DNA of 64,000 bases, taken from G965202915 sp965205955. Its GTDB lineage: Bacteria > Pseudomonadota > Gammaproteobacteria > Eutrophobiales > Eutrophobiaceae. The notes beneath the pieces are model-generated. The model did not search any database. It was not told the DNA's origin and saw nothing but the letters and a program-made list of their open reading frames with translations. The position numbers were made by a program, and so were the translations under genes. Below, one piece after another: positions 34,525 through 41,902 of this stretch (the stretch's first letter is position 1; each line of letters opens with the position of its first letter). The stretch lies in NCBI GenBank assembly GCA_965205955.1, contig OZ242192.1, positions 992,001 through 1,056,000 on the forward strand, read 5' to 3'.

Positions 34525-35154
34525 ATGGTTAAACAACAGATGATGGATGCCATAGCGCAGATCAATTCATTCGGCCTGAGCTTTGGCGCCTCGGGTAATC
34601 TGAGCAGCCGGGCGGAGCGGGGATTTTTAATCACTCCTACCGGCATTGACTATGATGATTTGAAATCCGCGAGTCTGGTCCATTGTGATATGGATGGCGG
34701 TATAATCAGCGGGAAGTTAAGACCTTCCAGTGAATGGCGGTTTCATAGAGCAATTTACCGGGCGCGCACCGAAATTAATGCGGTAGTCCATATCCATTCT
34801 CCTTATGCTACCGGCATTGCCTGCACCAGGCAGGACATCCCGGCATTTCATTATATGGTGGCCCTGGCCGGCGGGAACTCGATCCCCTGCGCCGCATATG
34901 CGACATTTGCCACGGAAGAGCTGGCAAATAATGTAATTGCGGCACTCGCAGATCGCAACGCATGCCTGTTGGCCAACCATGGCATGGTTGCGATTGGCGA
35001 GGACCTTTCTTCGGCATTTCGGCTTGCCCTGGAAACGGAGAATCTGGCGCGGCAATACTGGATAGCAAATCAGGCGGGCACACCTGTTTTGCTCGATGAT
35101 CGAGAGATGGAAATAAATCTGGAAAAATTCAAGACTTATGGCAAGCAGGACTAG
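34525..35154 (+). CDS. Class II aldolase/adducin family protein
   Basis: The roughly 209-residue protein has the fold of zinc aldolases and epimerases (FucA, AraD): 'GLSFGASGNLSSR' binds phosphate, 'SSEWRFHRAIYRARTEINAV' carries the catalytic acid and 'VVHIHSPYATGIACT' supplies two metal-binding histidines; a third comes from 'ACLLANHGMVAIGEDL'. The substrate cannot be told. ATG 34525 is preferred; other in-frame ATGs exist at 34477 and 34507. The stop codon lies inside the left repeat of a MITE-like element, whose insertion did not change the C-terminus. Confidence 0.85.
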   Translation: MVKQQMMDAIAQINSFGLSFGASGNLSSRAERGFLITPTGIDYDDLKSASLVHCDMDGGIISGKLRPSSEWRFHRAIYRARTEINAVVHIHSPYATGIACTRQDIPAFHYMVALAGGNSIPCAAYATFATEELANNVIAALADRNACLLANHGMVAIGEDLSSAFRLALETENLARQYWIANQAGTPVLLDDREMEINLEKFKTYGKQD

Positions 35155-35303
35155 CAGCCTGTCGGACTTACCAAGGCTCGACATTGTAAGTTGTTGAATC
35201 AAAAGCGACTTCCTCTTTTGCCTCTTGTGAAGCTAATTTGAAAAAGCTTTTACTTTTCAATGATTTAACAGGGCAGCGCTATCCCAGTCCGATAGACTGC
35301 TAG
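35151..35303. mobile_element. MITE-like element, 153 bp with 18-bp inverted ends
   Basis: The ends CTAGCAGCCTGTCGGACT (35151-35168) and its near reverse complement (35286-35303) match at 16 of 18 positions. Both ends finish in CTAG, which may be a 4-bp target duplication. The inside is AT-rich and has no coding frame, so the element would need a transposase from elsewhere. It abuts the class II aldolase stop. Confidence 0.7.
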
Positions 35304-35522
35304 CAGGGACGGTCACCGCAAAGCCGCGCACTGCCGTAAGTTCTAATGGTGTGCGAGGCGCCCCCTTTTTCAACCTGCTGCATGGTACGGCAGGGACCCG
35401 GCTGATTGACAGGCACTTGCCAATAAAGCGGGTGGATTTGATGGGATCTGATGCATTACAAAGCAATGTGGGTGTCATTAGCTTATTCATGGGTGGATTG
35501 GTGGGAAATGACAGGGTTTTAG
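35304..35522. other. Unassigned stretch between MITE and the DUF4917-like remnant
   Basis: Short open frames exist on both strands, but none shows a recognisable domain or ribosome-binding site. It may be the worn 5' part of the remnant that follows or inserted DNA. Confidence 0.4.
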
Positions 35523-35872
35523 GGCCAATCAATACTTCTTGATTTTGGGGAAAAAGGGCGGTTATCCTTCCTATACTCAATTCGGAGAAATGGCTATTTA
35601 AATTATGTATTCAGCCAAGAGTTCTGTAGAAAGACCGAATTGCTGGTAATATATGGCTGGTCATTGGCAGATCAAGACGACCATATTTTAGGGGCAGTTC
35701 GCCAGTCAAACCTGAGCGAGTGGCTATTTCCATATACGAGGGATCGGAAGACCCAGAGAATGATATTTATGTCATACGCCGGAAAATCAAACGTGTTCTT
35801 GGTGTTGATGAAGATAAAATCGGATTTTTCAGATCCGCATCCTCATGTGCCTGGTTAACCCCCAAAGAATAA
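35523..35872 (+). pseudogene. Frameshifted C-terminal remnant of a DUF4917/SIR2-like protein
   Basis: One frame, open from 35523, reads '..TELLVIYGWSLADQDDHI' followed by LGAVRQS. A second frame, entered near 35705-35720, continues 'KPERVAISIYEGSEDP' then 'NDIYVIRRKIKRVLG' and 'IGFFRSASSCAWLTPKE' to a stop at 35872. Joined, the two look like the C-terminus of DUF4917-type proteins, where a 'GxSLxxxDxHI' motif precedes an IIRR segment and a closing tryptophan. No start or N-terminal part is found. The family name rests on pattern memory; the frameshift itself is clear in the sequence. Confidence 0.5.
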
Positions 35873-35980
35873 GCCAACAAGACGGGGCACTCAACGGTAC
35901 TAACGCGCCGCGAGTGACCTTGACGCTGGGCAAAAAAAGAGATTCGAAAAAGTCCTGAAAATGATGATGCTCCCTAACAA

Positions 35981-36859
35981 ATGAAAGAACCAAGCCAGCC
36001 ACTAGCAGAAGTCTTTGGTCATGTTACCTCAGACATGTCTCCCAAAGCGCAAAGATTTCGGAAAAATCGTCTCTGCCCATTTAACAATAAAGTTCCAAGT
36101 TGCACGAAAGATAAGGCAAAAGACCCACTCGGAGTATGTAGCATCCTTCACTCAAATCGACCAGTCATTACATGCCCTATACGATTCCGTGAAAACTGGC
36201 TTATTGCAGACGATGCCGCTGACTTCTTTTTTGGAAATGATGCAAAATGGACCGCATTAACAGAAGTCAGACTTGTTGATTATTACGGGAAATCAGCTGG
36301 AAATATTGATGTGGTTCTTGTGGCCTATGATGAAAATGGAAAGGTTTATGATTTTGGGTCACTCGAAATACAAGCGGTATATATCTCCGGAAATGTAAGA
36401 GATCCTTTCGCTCATTATATGAGCGATTGCTGTAGCAATGCCAGAATGGACTGGTCTGAGCAGCCAAACTACCCCAGGCCTGATTTTTTATCTTCTTCCA
36501 GAAAGCGACTGGCGCCTCAACTAATGTTCAAAGGAGGAATCCTGAATACGTGGAACAAGAAGATGGCAGTTGCTCTGGATTCTCCATTTTTCAATACTCT
36601 TGCAGATTTAAAAGAGATCGAAAAAGATAAAGCTGATATGGCATGGCTTGTTTATGATTTGGTGTCTTCTGCGAGTCAATCATTTGAGCTTCAGAAAACT
36701 AAAGTTGTTTATACTGAATTTTCTGAAGCACTAAACACAATTACACGACCGAAAGTCGGAAAAATTGGAAAGTTTATAGATCTCTTACAATCCAAGGTGG
36801 ACGAGAAACTTGAAAATCCTCCCGAGAATAAAACCATCGATAGCCCCTTTAGTAAGTAG
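35981..36859 (+). CDS. NotI-type restriction endonuclease
   Basis: The 292-residue protein resembles the NotI family (PF12183). Four cysteines near the N-terminus, at about residues 32, 41, 53 and 65 ('LCPFNNKVPSC', 'DPLGVCSI', 'VITCPIRF'), fit the iron-binding Cys4 site of that family. The nuclease core is suggested by 'SAGNIDVVLVAYDENG' and 'DFGSLEIQAVYISG', giving D110 and an E-x-Q at 129-131. The methyltransferase gene begins two bases after its stop. Since the partner methylates adenine, its target must contain A and so cannot be NotI's GCGGCCGC. The start ATG follows directly on CCCTAACAA. Confidence 0.72.
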   Translation: MKEPSQPLAEVFGHVTSDMSPKAQRFRKNRLCPFNNKVPSCTKDKAKDPLGVCSILHSNRPVITCPIRFRENWLIADDAADFFFGNDAKWTALTEVRLVDYYGKSAGNIDVVLVAYDENGKVYDFGSLEIQAVYISGNVRDPFAHYMSDCCSNARMDWSEQPNYPRPDFLSSSRKRLAPQLMFKGGILNTWNKKMAVALDSPFFNTLADLKEIEKDKADMAWLVYDLVSSASQSFELQKTKVVYTEFSEALNTITRPKVGKIGKFIDLLQSKVDEKLENPPENKTIDSPFSK

Positions 36860-36861
36860 CC

Positions 36862-37818
36862 ATGCAGAGACTTCTTTTCAGTAACGAAGTAGAGGCACCA
36901 AAGCCCGTAAATGTTGCATCGGTGCCACAGAGAAGCCCATTCAGGTACCCTGGAGGGAAGACTTGGTTTGTTCCCAGGTTACGAGAATGGCTGTTGAGCC
37001 AAAGTAGAAAACCACGTAGGTTGGTTGAGCCATTCGCAGGTGGAGGAATTGTGTCACTAACTTCAGTATTTGAAAGTCTTGTTGATACAGCATTGATGGT
37101 CGAACTGGATTATGAAATAGCAGCAGTATGGAAAACTATTGTTGGAGGGGATGCTGAATGGCTGGCCAATCGAATATTGTTGTTTGAGATGACGAAGGAG
37201 AATGCTGTATTTGAACTTGGCAAGAACAGGCGGTCTACAAGAGAAACTGCATTTCAAACAATCATAAAGAATCGAACATTCCACGGAGGTATTTTAGCTG
37301 CCGGGTCTGGATTCCTGAAAAATGGGGAATCAGGAAAGGGGGTTCTTTCACGATGGTATCCAACTACCCTTGCAACTAGATTAAGAAACATAGATCAAGT
37401 GCGCACTAAATTGAAATTCCTTTGCGGTGATGCTATAGATGTATTGAATTCTAATATAGATGATGAGAGTTCAGTTTTTTTCATAGACCCACCCTACACG
37501 GCTGGAGGGAAAAAAGCAGGAAGTCGTTTGTATAAGCACTATGAATTAGACCACGAAGAACTATTTGCCATATGCTCAAGATTGAGTGGAGACTTTATTA
37601 TGACTTATGACAACGCGGATGAAGTGAAGGAATTGGCAAAGAAATATGGATTTCAAGCCAAGCCTATTCCAATGAAAAACACTCATCATGCGGCGATGAC
37701 CGAACTTGTTATTGGAAAAGATTTAGAATGGATGAAGGGTATTGATCGAGTGTTGGAAGCACAGGCCCCATATCTTAATAAGCGCGGAAAGAAAATCAAA
37801 AGCCTAACAAGGCGATAG
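36862..37818 (+). CDS. D12-class N6-adenine DNA methyltransferase
   Basis: The 318-residue protein is a Dam-like alpha-class methyltransferase (PF02086). Motif I is 'SPFRYPGGKTWFVPRL' (residues 25-40), followed by 'LVEPFAGGGIVSL', and the catalytic motif IV is DPPY at residues 209-212 ('VFFIDPPYTAGGKKAG'). It protects the host site from the upstream endonuclease, from which it is only two bases away. Its last codons lie in the left part of an attC-like hairpin. Composition is more AT-rich than the housekeeping genes. Confidence 0.88.
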   Translation: MQRLLFSNEVEAPKPVNVASVPQRSPFRYPGGKTWFVPRLREWLLSQSRKPRRLVEPFAGGGIVSLTSVFESLVDTALMVELDYEIAAVWKTIVGGDAEWLANRILLFEMTKENAVFELGKNRRSTRETAFQTIIKNRTFHGGILAAGSGFLKNGESGKGVLSRWYPTTLATRLRNIDQVRTKLKFLCGDAIDVLNSNIDDESSVFFIDPPYTAGGKKAGSRLYKHYELDHEELFAICSRLSGDFIMTYDNADEVKELAKKYGFQAKPIPMKNTHHAAMTELVIGKDLEWMKGIDRVLEAQAPYLNKRGKKIKSLTRR

Positions 37819-37869
37819 AGGACAACGATTTGGGCTGCGCCCAAATCGTGCCTCATCTCGACGTTCTAC
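37802..37869 (+). other. attC-like imperfect hairpin at the end of the restriction-modification pair
   Basis: The stretch opens with GCCTAACAAGGCG, the usual left end of an integron attC site. A strong inner stem follows (11 bp, ACGATTTGGGC with GCCCAAATCGT around TGC). Flanking arms AGAGG and CCTCATCT pair imperfectly, and a GTT is found at 37863. The right core reads GTTCTAC and not the expected GTTRRRY, so the site is degenerate or marks the last cassette of an array. No integrase is in the window. Confidence 0.4.
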
Positions 37870-37877
37870 TTGACGGT

Positions 37878-37899
37878 TCTGCCATTCCGCCACTTCGGC
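37878..37899 (-). repeat. tRNA-Leu 5'-end fragment
   Basis: Read on the minus strand the 22 bases GCCGAAGTGGCGGAATGGCA plus GA equal the acceptor and D-arm start of bacterial tRNA-Leu genes. The rest of the tRNA is absent, so it is a relic, as left where an element integrated at or excised from a tRNA gene. Confidence 0.55.
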
Positions 37900-38028
37900 A
37901 CGGGATAGAGGGGGATTATGGGCTTCCCTCCCATGTTGCGTCAAGGCGGGAACGGGATGAGTAGTGATGGAAAACAACTTCAAAATACGTTACCTTTTAC
38001 TAGAGTTCTATAGAAAGGAGAAGTTACA

Positions 38029-38571
38029 ATGATCGTTGAAAAACAGTTTTCTTTACTCGAAGAAATATTGGCGAGTTGGAAGAAGACCCTCGGAGTTGTT
38101 TACGAAGGCTATAAAAATCACGTGTACCGCACAGTTAATTTTTGTCTTATACTTAAAGATTGCAGTGAGGAAGAGAGAGAAAAACTAATTATTGCAGGTG
38201 CCTTCCACGACCTCGGAGCATGGGTCGAAAATACGCTCGATTACCTTCCCCCATCCGTATCGTTAGCAATGGAATACTTAAAAAAGAAAAATCTGGAAGC
38301 ATGGTCAGAGGAAATAGAGCTAATGATCACTCAGCATCATAAGATTACAAAGCACAAAGACCCACCCTATCCACTTGTTGAAACCTTCCGCAAAGCCGAT
38401 CGGGTGGATGCTTCCCTTGGTTTATTTAAGTCCGGCATACCTAAAACCCATATAAAGCAAGTTAAAGCTCAATTCCCAAATGCCGACTTTCATAAAAACG
38501 CGGGTAAGATGGTTATTAAATGTATCATGATGCATCCATTCAATAATCCAGTACCGATGATAAAGTGGTGA
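38029..38571 (+). CDS. HD-domain phosphohydrolase-like protein
   Basis: The 180-residue protein has an HD-domain pattern: an early histidine in 'GYKNHVYRTVNFCLI', the HD pair in 'IIAGAFHDLGAWVEN', further histidines in 'MITQHHKITKHK' and the closing aspartate in 'FRKADRVDASLG'. Such proteins hydrolyse phosphate esters of nucleotides or other small molecules; the substrate is unknown. It follows the restriction-modification pair after the attC-like and tRNA relics and shares their AT-rich composition. A ribosome-binding site GAAAGGAGAAG lies just before the ATG. Confidence 0.75.
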   Translation: MIVEKQFSLLEEILASWKKTLGVVYEGYKNHVYRTVNFCLILKDCSEEEREKLIIAGAFHDLGAWVENTLDYLPPSVSLAMEYLKKKNLEAWSEEIELMITQHHKITKHKDPPYPLVETFRKADRVDASLGLFKSGIPKTHIKQVKAQFPNADFHKNAGKMVIKCIMMHPFNNPVPMIKW

Positions 38572-38672
38572 TAGAACGATACTTTAACACCATATAAATG
38601 TGGTAATTAGGGGCCAGCATTCAGCAATTTCGGAAAAATTGTTTGCTGCGACCGGTGATCTAATGTCACGCT

Positions 38673-39482
38673 ATGACTGAATTTGTGACCCGTTTTGCGC
38701 CGTCTCCGACGGGTGAGCTGCATCTTGGCCATGCGGCGTCGGCTTTGCATGTCTGGCGCACGGCCGAGGAGGCGGGTGGCACAGTGCTGCTGCGGATCGA
38801 GGATATTGATACGACAAGGTGCCGGCTGGCGTTCACCGAACAGATCTACCGCGACCTGGAATGGCTGGGGTTAGACTGGCCGCAGCCGGTTCGCGTTCAG
38901 TCAGCACATTTTGGCGATTATGCGGATGTGGTGACCGATCTGGCGGGGCGTGGCCTGGCCTATCGCTGTTTTCGAACGCGCGCGGAGCTTGCGGATGCCG
39001 GTCCTTCGCCGATATCGGCCCAGGTTGAGCAGGTGCAACTCGATGCTGGGAATCCGTTTGCCTGGCGATTGTCGCTGGAGGCAGCGCGTGCGCACCTTGG
39101 CTCGGTCTGGCAGGATTTATCTTATACGCTGGATACGGGTGACGGGCATCAGGTCGTCGCCGCCGACCCATATCGCGAGGGTGACATTGTCATCGCACGG
39201 AAGGACAGCCCCAGCGCCTATCATATCGCCGCGACACATGATGACGCCTTGCAAGGAATGACACACATCATTCGCGGTGAGGACTTGATCGACGCGCCCC
39301 ACGTACAAACCCTGTTGCAAGTGTTGATGGGCTGGTCACAGCCGATTTACAGGCACCATTCGCTGGTGCCGGGGCCGGACGGCAAGCGCCTGTCAAAAAA
39401 TGCCAAAAGTCTTTCACTTGCCGCGCTACGAAAGGACGGTATGTGCGTTGAAGAGATAAAGAGGCGCCTCGGATTTGCATGA
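38673..39482 (+). CDS. gluQ: Glutamyl-Q tRNA(Asp) synthetase
   Basis: This 269-residue enzyme glutamylates the queuosine of tRNA-Asp. It is a truncated GluRS without anticodon-binding domain: 'FAPSPTGELHLGHAASAL' is the HIGH region, 'RIEDIDTTRC' the following motif and 'DGKRLSKNAKSL' the KMSKS equivalent. The usual zinc-binding cysteine cluster of gammaproteobacterial enzymes is missing; the sequence 'AYRCFRTRAEL' is of the alphaproteobacterial type. GC content is higher than in the flanking genes, so a foreign origin is likely. Together with its position in the accessory patch this is inference. Confidence 0.88.
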   Translation: MTEFVTRFAPSPTGELHLGHAASALHVWRTAEEAGGTVLLRIEDIDTTRCRLAFTEQIYRDLEWLGLDWPQPVRVQSAHFGDYADVVTDLAGRGLAYRCFRTRAELADAGPSPISAQVEQVQLDAGNPFAWRLSLEAARAHLGSVWQDLSYTLDTGDGHQVVAADPYREGDIVIARKDSPSAYHIAATHDDALQGMTHIIRGEDLIDAPHVQTLLQVLMGWSQPIYRHHSLVPGPDGKRLSKNAKSLSLAALRKDGMCVEEIKRRLGFA

Positions 39483-39593
39483 CTGATTTAGCGGCGCCCG
39501 TGGCGCCATCCGGGCCTGTCCGGTTTGGCACCGCACTCGTGCTTCCGGGCGGAATCTGTATCGATTGGCAAAAATTGCAGCGTCCCAGGTATT

Positions 39594-40103
39594 TTATTCC
39601 AGCAGGGTTATTTTTTGCCATGCCCTGAGTTTTTCTTCATAACTGATTGACGCATTAGCCGGACTGGTGGACGGCAAGTGCTGTTGCTGAATGTTTTCCG
39701 TTATTTTGCATACAGTTTTATTTGCCCGTTTGGCAAAGGCCGTTTGTGCGGCAGTGCCGTTGAAAAACATATATTTGATATTTGGGTGATTGGTAAAAAA
39801 ACTATGGAAATCGTTAATAATGATGCTCGTCGGAACAATATCCGCATCCAGGCTTGAATTGCGGATGCAGGTCTTCATCACGTCCCATAATGCGATATTG
39901 TTTGAACGCAATATATCCAATCTTTTTTCATAGGATCCACCGGCATCGAATTTCAGAAGCTCGGCCATTATCTTCCAGAACAGGTTGCGCGGATGCGCGT
40001 AGTATTGCCCGGCTTTCAATGAGGCCCTCCCCGGCATACTGCCAAGGATTACTATATGGGCATCCGAATTGGAGACTGGAGGAAAACTTTGTATATGCGC
40101 CAT
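39594..40103 (-). CDS. DNA-deoxyinosine glycosylase (uracil-DNA glycosylase superfamily)
   Basis: The 169-residue protein belongs to the UDG-fold family of hypoxanthine-DNA glycosylases, which excise deaminated bases. The motifs are 'HIVILGSMPGRASLKAGQYY' with the nearby 'HPRNLFWKIMAELL', then 'NNIALWDVMKTC' and the C-terminal 'LPSTSPANASISYEEKL'. In this family the SPAN segment is the substrate loop. It stands alone between gluQ and rodZ. Length agrees with the family. Confidence 0.85.
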   Translation of the reverse strand: MAHIQSFPPVSNSDAHIVILGSMPGRASLKAGQYYAHPRNLFWKIMAELLKFDAGGSYEKRLDILRSNNIALWDVMKTCIRNSSLDADIVPTSIIINDFHSFFTNHPNIKYMFFNGTAAQTAFAKRANKTVCKITENIQQQHLPSTSPANASISYEEKLRAWQKITLLE

Positions 40104-40234
40104 GCCATTACTATATGCAACTCACGGCTCCAGCATTGAATCAATGGCGATCAGGCACATTATCCCATAGCTATGAGTGTGACGAAGAAAGAGGATTGTG
40201 GCGAGGCCGCCCAGCCGGAGCTGCTAAATGCTCG

Positions 40235-41116
40235 CTAGTTGTCCAGTGTGAATCGGGCGACACCATTTTCTGCTATATGGGGCTCAGTATCGAATGGCCG
40301 GTCTTTATAAAATAGCTTTATACCGGGGGCATAACCAAATAGAATTTCAAACGGCGCATTGCCTGAAAGGATAATTGTTTGCCCGGTCCTGCCGGTGCCA
40401 AAAAACAATTTCTCTCCTGTTGAATCTGAAATTTCAATCCATGAATTTTCATGGATAAGCATTTTGAGTTTATCTGGGCCGAAGGAGGGGATATTGATTT
40501 GATTTTCATTGGAATGCGCTTCATCATCGGATGCCGGTAATGGTATTACTTCTGACCGCACTTCTTCATCGGCAGCCTTATTTGTTGCGAGATCTTCCCG
40601 TTCCACCACGTTTTGCCATCCGGGAGGATGGATAACAACAGAAAATTCGTAATCAAAGGCCGGTTTGGATATGTTTTTCGATTCTTCGGTTTGAGCAGTG
40701 TTTGTGGTATTTGCCGGGGTGAGATAATGACTCCGATACCAGATCAGCACCAGTATGACCAGACTCAGTGTGACAATATAAGTAAATGCCCGGACGGGTT
40801 TATCACTGCTGCTGATTTGAGCACGGTGTTTCTTCTTTGGAAAGATATCGAGCGGAGGCGCAGACACCACCTCCGCATCAAATAAATCAACAACAGATTT
40901 CTCATCGATACCTACGGCCTTGGCGTAAGCCCTTATATAGCCGCGCACATAGGTGGGTCCGGGCAGCTTATCATAATCATCCTGCTCCAGCGCCGTAATG
41001 AAGTTTGCTTTCAGATGCAGTTGTTTGGCAATATCGGCTATTGAGATATTCAGTTCTTTACGTTTTGAACGCAGCAATTCTCCGGCTATAGCGCCCGATT
41101 TGCTACTGGTATTCAT
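40235..41116 (-). CDS. rodZ: RodZ cell-shape protein
   Basis: The 293-residue bitopic inner-membrane protein links MreB to the elongation machinery. The N-terminal HTH_25 domain ('LRSKRKELNISIADIAKQLH' and 'GPTYVRGYIRAYAKAVGI') is cytoplasmic, the membrane helix is about residues 107-127 ('AFTYIVTLSLVILVLIWY'), and the C-terminal DUF4115 domain ('NSWIEISDSTGEKLFFGTGR') is periplasmic. It is in the expected place next to pilW and rlmN. The middle is a long acidic linker. Confidence 0.92.
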   Translation of the reverse strand: MNTSSKSGAIAGELLRSKRKELNISIADIAKQLHLKANFITALEQDDYDKLPGPTYVRGYIRAYAKAVGIDEKSVVDLFDAEVVSAPPLDIFPKKKHRAQISSSDKPVRAFTYIVTLSLVILVLIWYRSHYLTPANTTNTAQTEESKNISKPAFDYEFSVVIHPPGWQNVVEREDLATNKAADEEVRSEVIPLPASDDEAHSNENQINIPSFGPDKLKMLIHENSWIEISDSTGEKLFFGTGRTGQTIILSGNAPFEILFGYAPGIKLFYKDRPFDTEPHIAENGVARFTLDN

Positions 41117-41117
41117 C

Positions 41118-41897
41118 TCAATTTCCCCGTAGCTCTTTGTATTGTGCCGCTTCTGTTGAATCGGAAAATTCGTTACTTAATAATAAGCCGTAACTTGAAA
41201 CCGCATCCTTGTTGCCCAGAATTTCTTCAATTTGAATGCCCAGCCATAAGCTCTTGGGATTATGTCTGGCTATATCCTGATATTTTTGTAAATATTTGCG
41301 CGCGAGGGCGTAATTATTCTGTTGCATTGTCAGTTCGCTCATTCTTATCAGGGCTTGCGGGATATTGGGATTAAGCTCCAATGCTTTGCGGTAAAAATTT
41401 TCGGCTTTCACCTCGTTGCCGCTCTTTTGCACACATATGCCCGCATTGGTATAGGCAATCTCCGGGGTTTCGTAGAGAGGATTTTCCGCCGCCCGTAGGA
41501 AAATTTTCTCCGATTTGGAAAATTGTTTTTGCTGGCACAGAAATTGTCCGTAGTTGTTTAGGATGGAAGGGTTATTCGCATCTTTTCTGAGCGCATGTTT
41601 AAAGTTTTTTTCCGCCTTGGAATATTCACGGATATTCTGGTACAAAAGACCGAGCAAGTTGTAGGTTATTGCATAGTCGGGATCAGCCTTTTTGGCGAGT
41701 TCAAGTTTTTCCAGTGACTTTTCGTATTTGCCGCTTTCCAAATAAGCGACCCCCAATTGTATATTAGCCAGCGCAATCTGATTGGTTCCCTGACCGGACC
41801 CAAGGCTTCTATCATTATTGGCATTGTTATTGAGGGAAGCACATGCAGCAACTGCCAATGTGCCGATGATCAACAGTGCAATATGGAATACTCTCAT
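41118..41897 (-). CDS. pilW: PilW/PilF type IV pilus assembly lipoprotein
   Basis: The 259-residue lipoprotein helps the PilQ secretin to assemble in the outer membrane. A lipobox 'LAVAACAS' follows the signal helix, and at least six TPR-type repeats make up the rest, for example 'LGVAYLESGKYEKSLEKLEL' and 'NLLGLLYQNIREYSKAEKNF'. ATG 41897 ('MRVFHIALLIIG') is the correct start; the frame reads on upstream into rlmN. It lies between rlmN and rodZ, the usual order. Confidence 0.92.
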   Translation of the reverse strand: MRVFHIALLIIGTLAVAACASLNNNANNDRSLGSGQGTNQIALANIQLGVAYLESGKYEKSLEKLELAKKADPDYAITYNLLGLLYQNIREYSKAEKNFKHALRKDANNPSILNNYGQFLCQQKQFSKSEKIFLRAAENPLYETPEIAYTNAGICVQKSGNEVKAENFYRKALELNPNIPQALIRMSELTMQQNNYALARKYLQKYQDIARHNPKSLWLGIQIEEILGNKDAVSSYGLLLSNEFSDSTEAAQYKELRGN

Positions 41898-41902
41898 AAT
41901 CG

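Noticed and set aside
35257..35580. A 107-codon minus-strand frame in the accessory patch
   Set aside because: It has no recognisable domain, runs into the MITE and overlaps the sense remnant. I could not decide whether it is a worn gene fragment and do not list it as a gene.
35966..35984. Second attC site before the NotI-type gene (CCCTAACAA)
   Set aside because: Only the short core fits; there is no hairpin or matching arm around it, so it may be chance.
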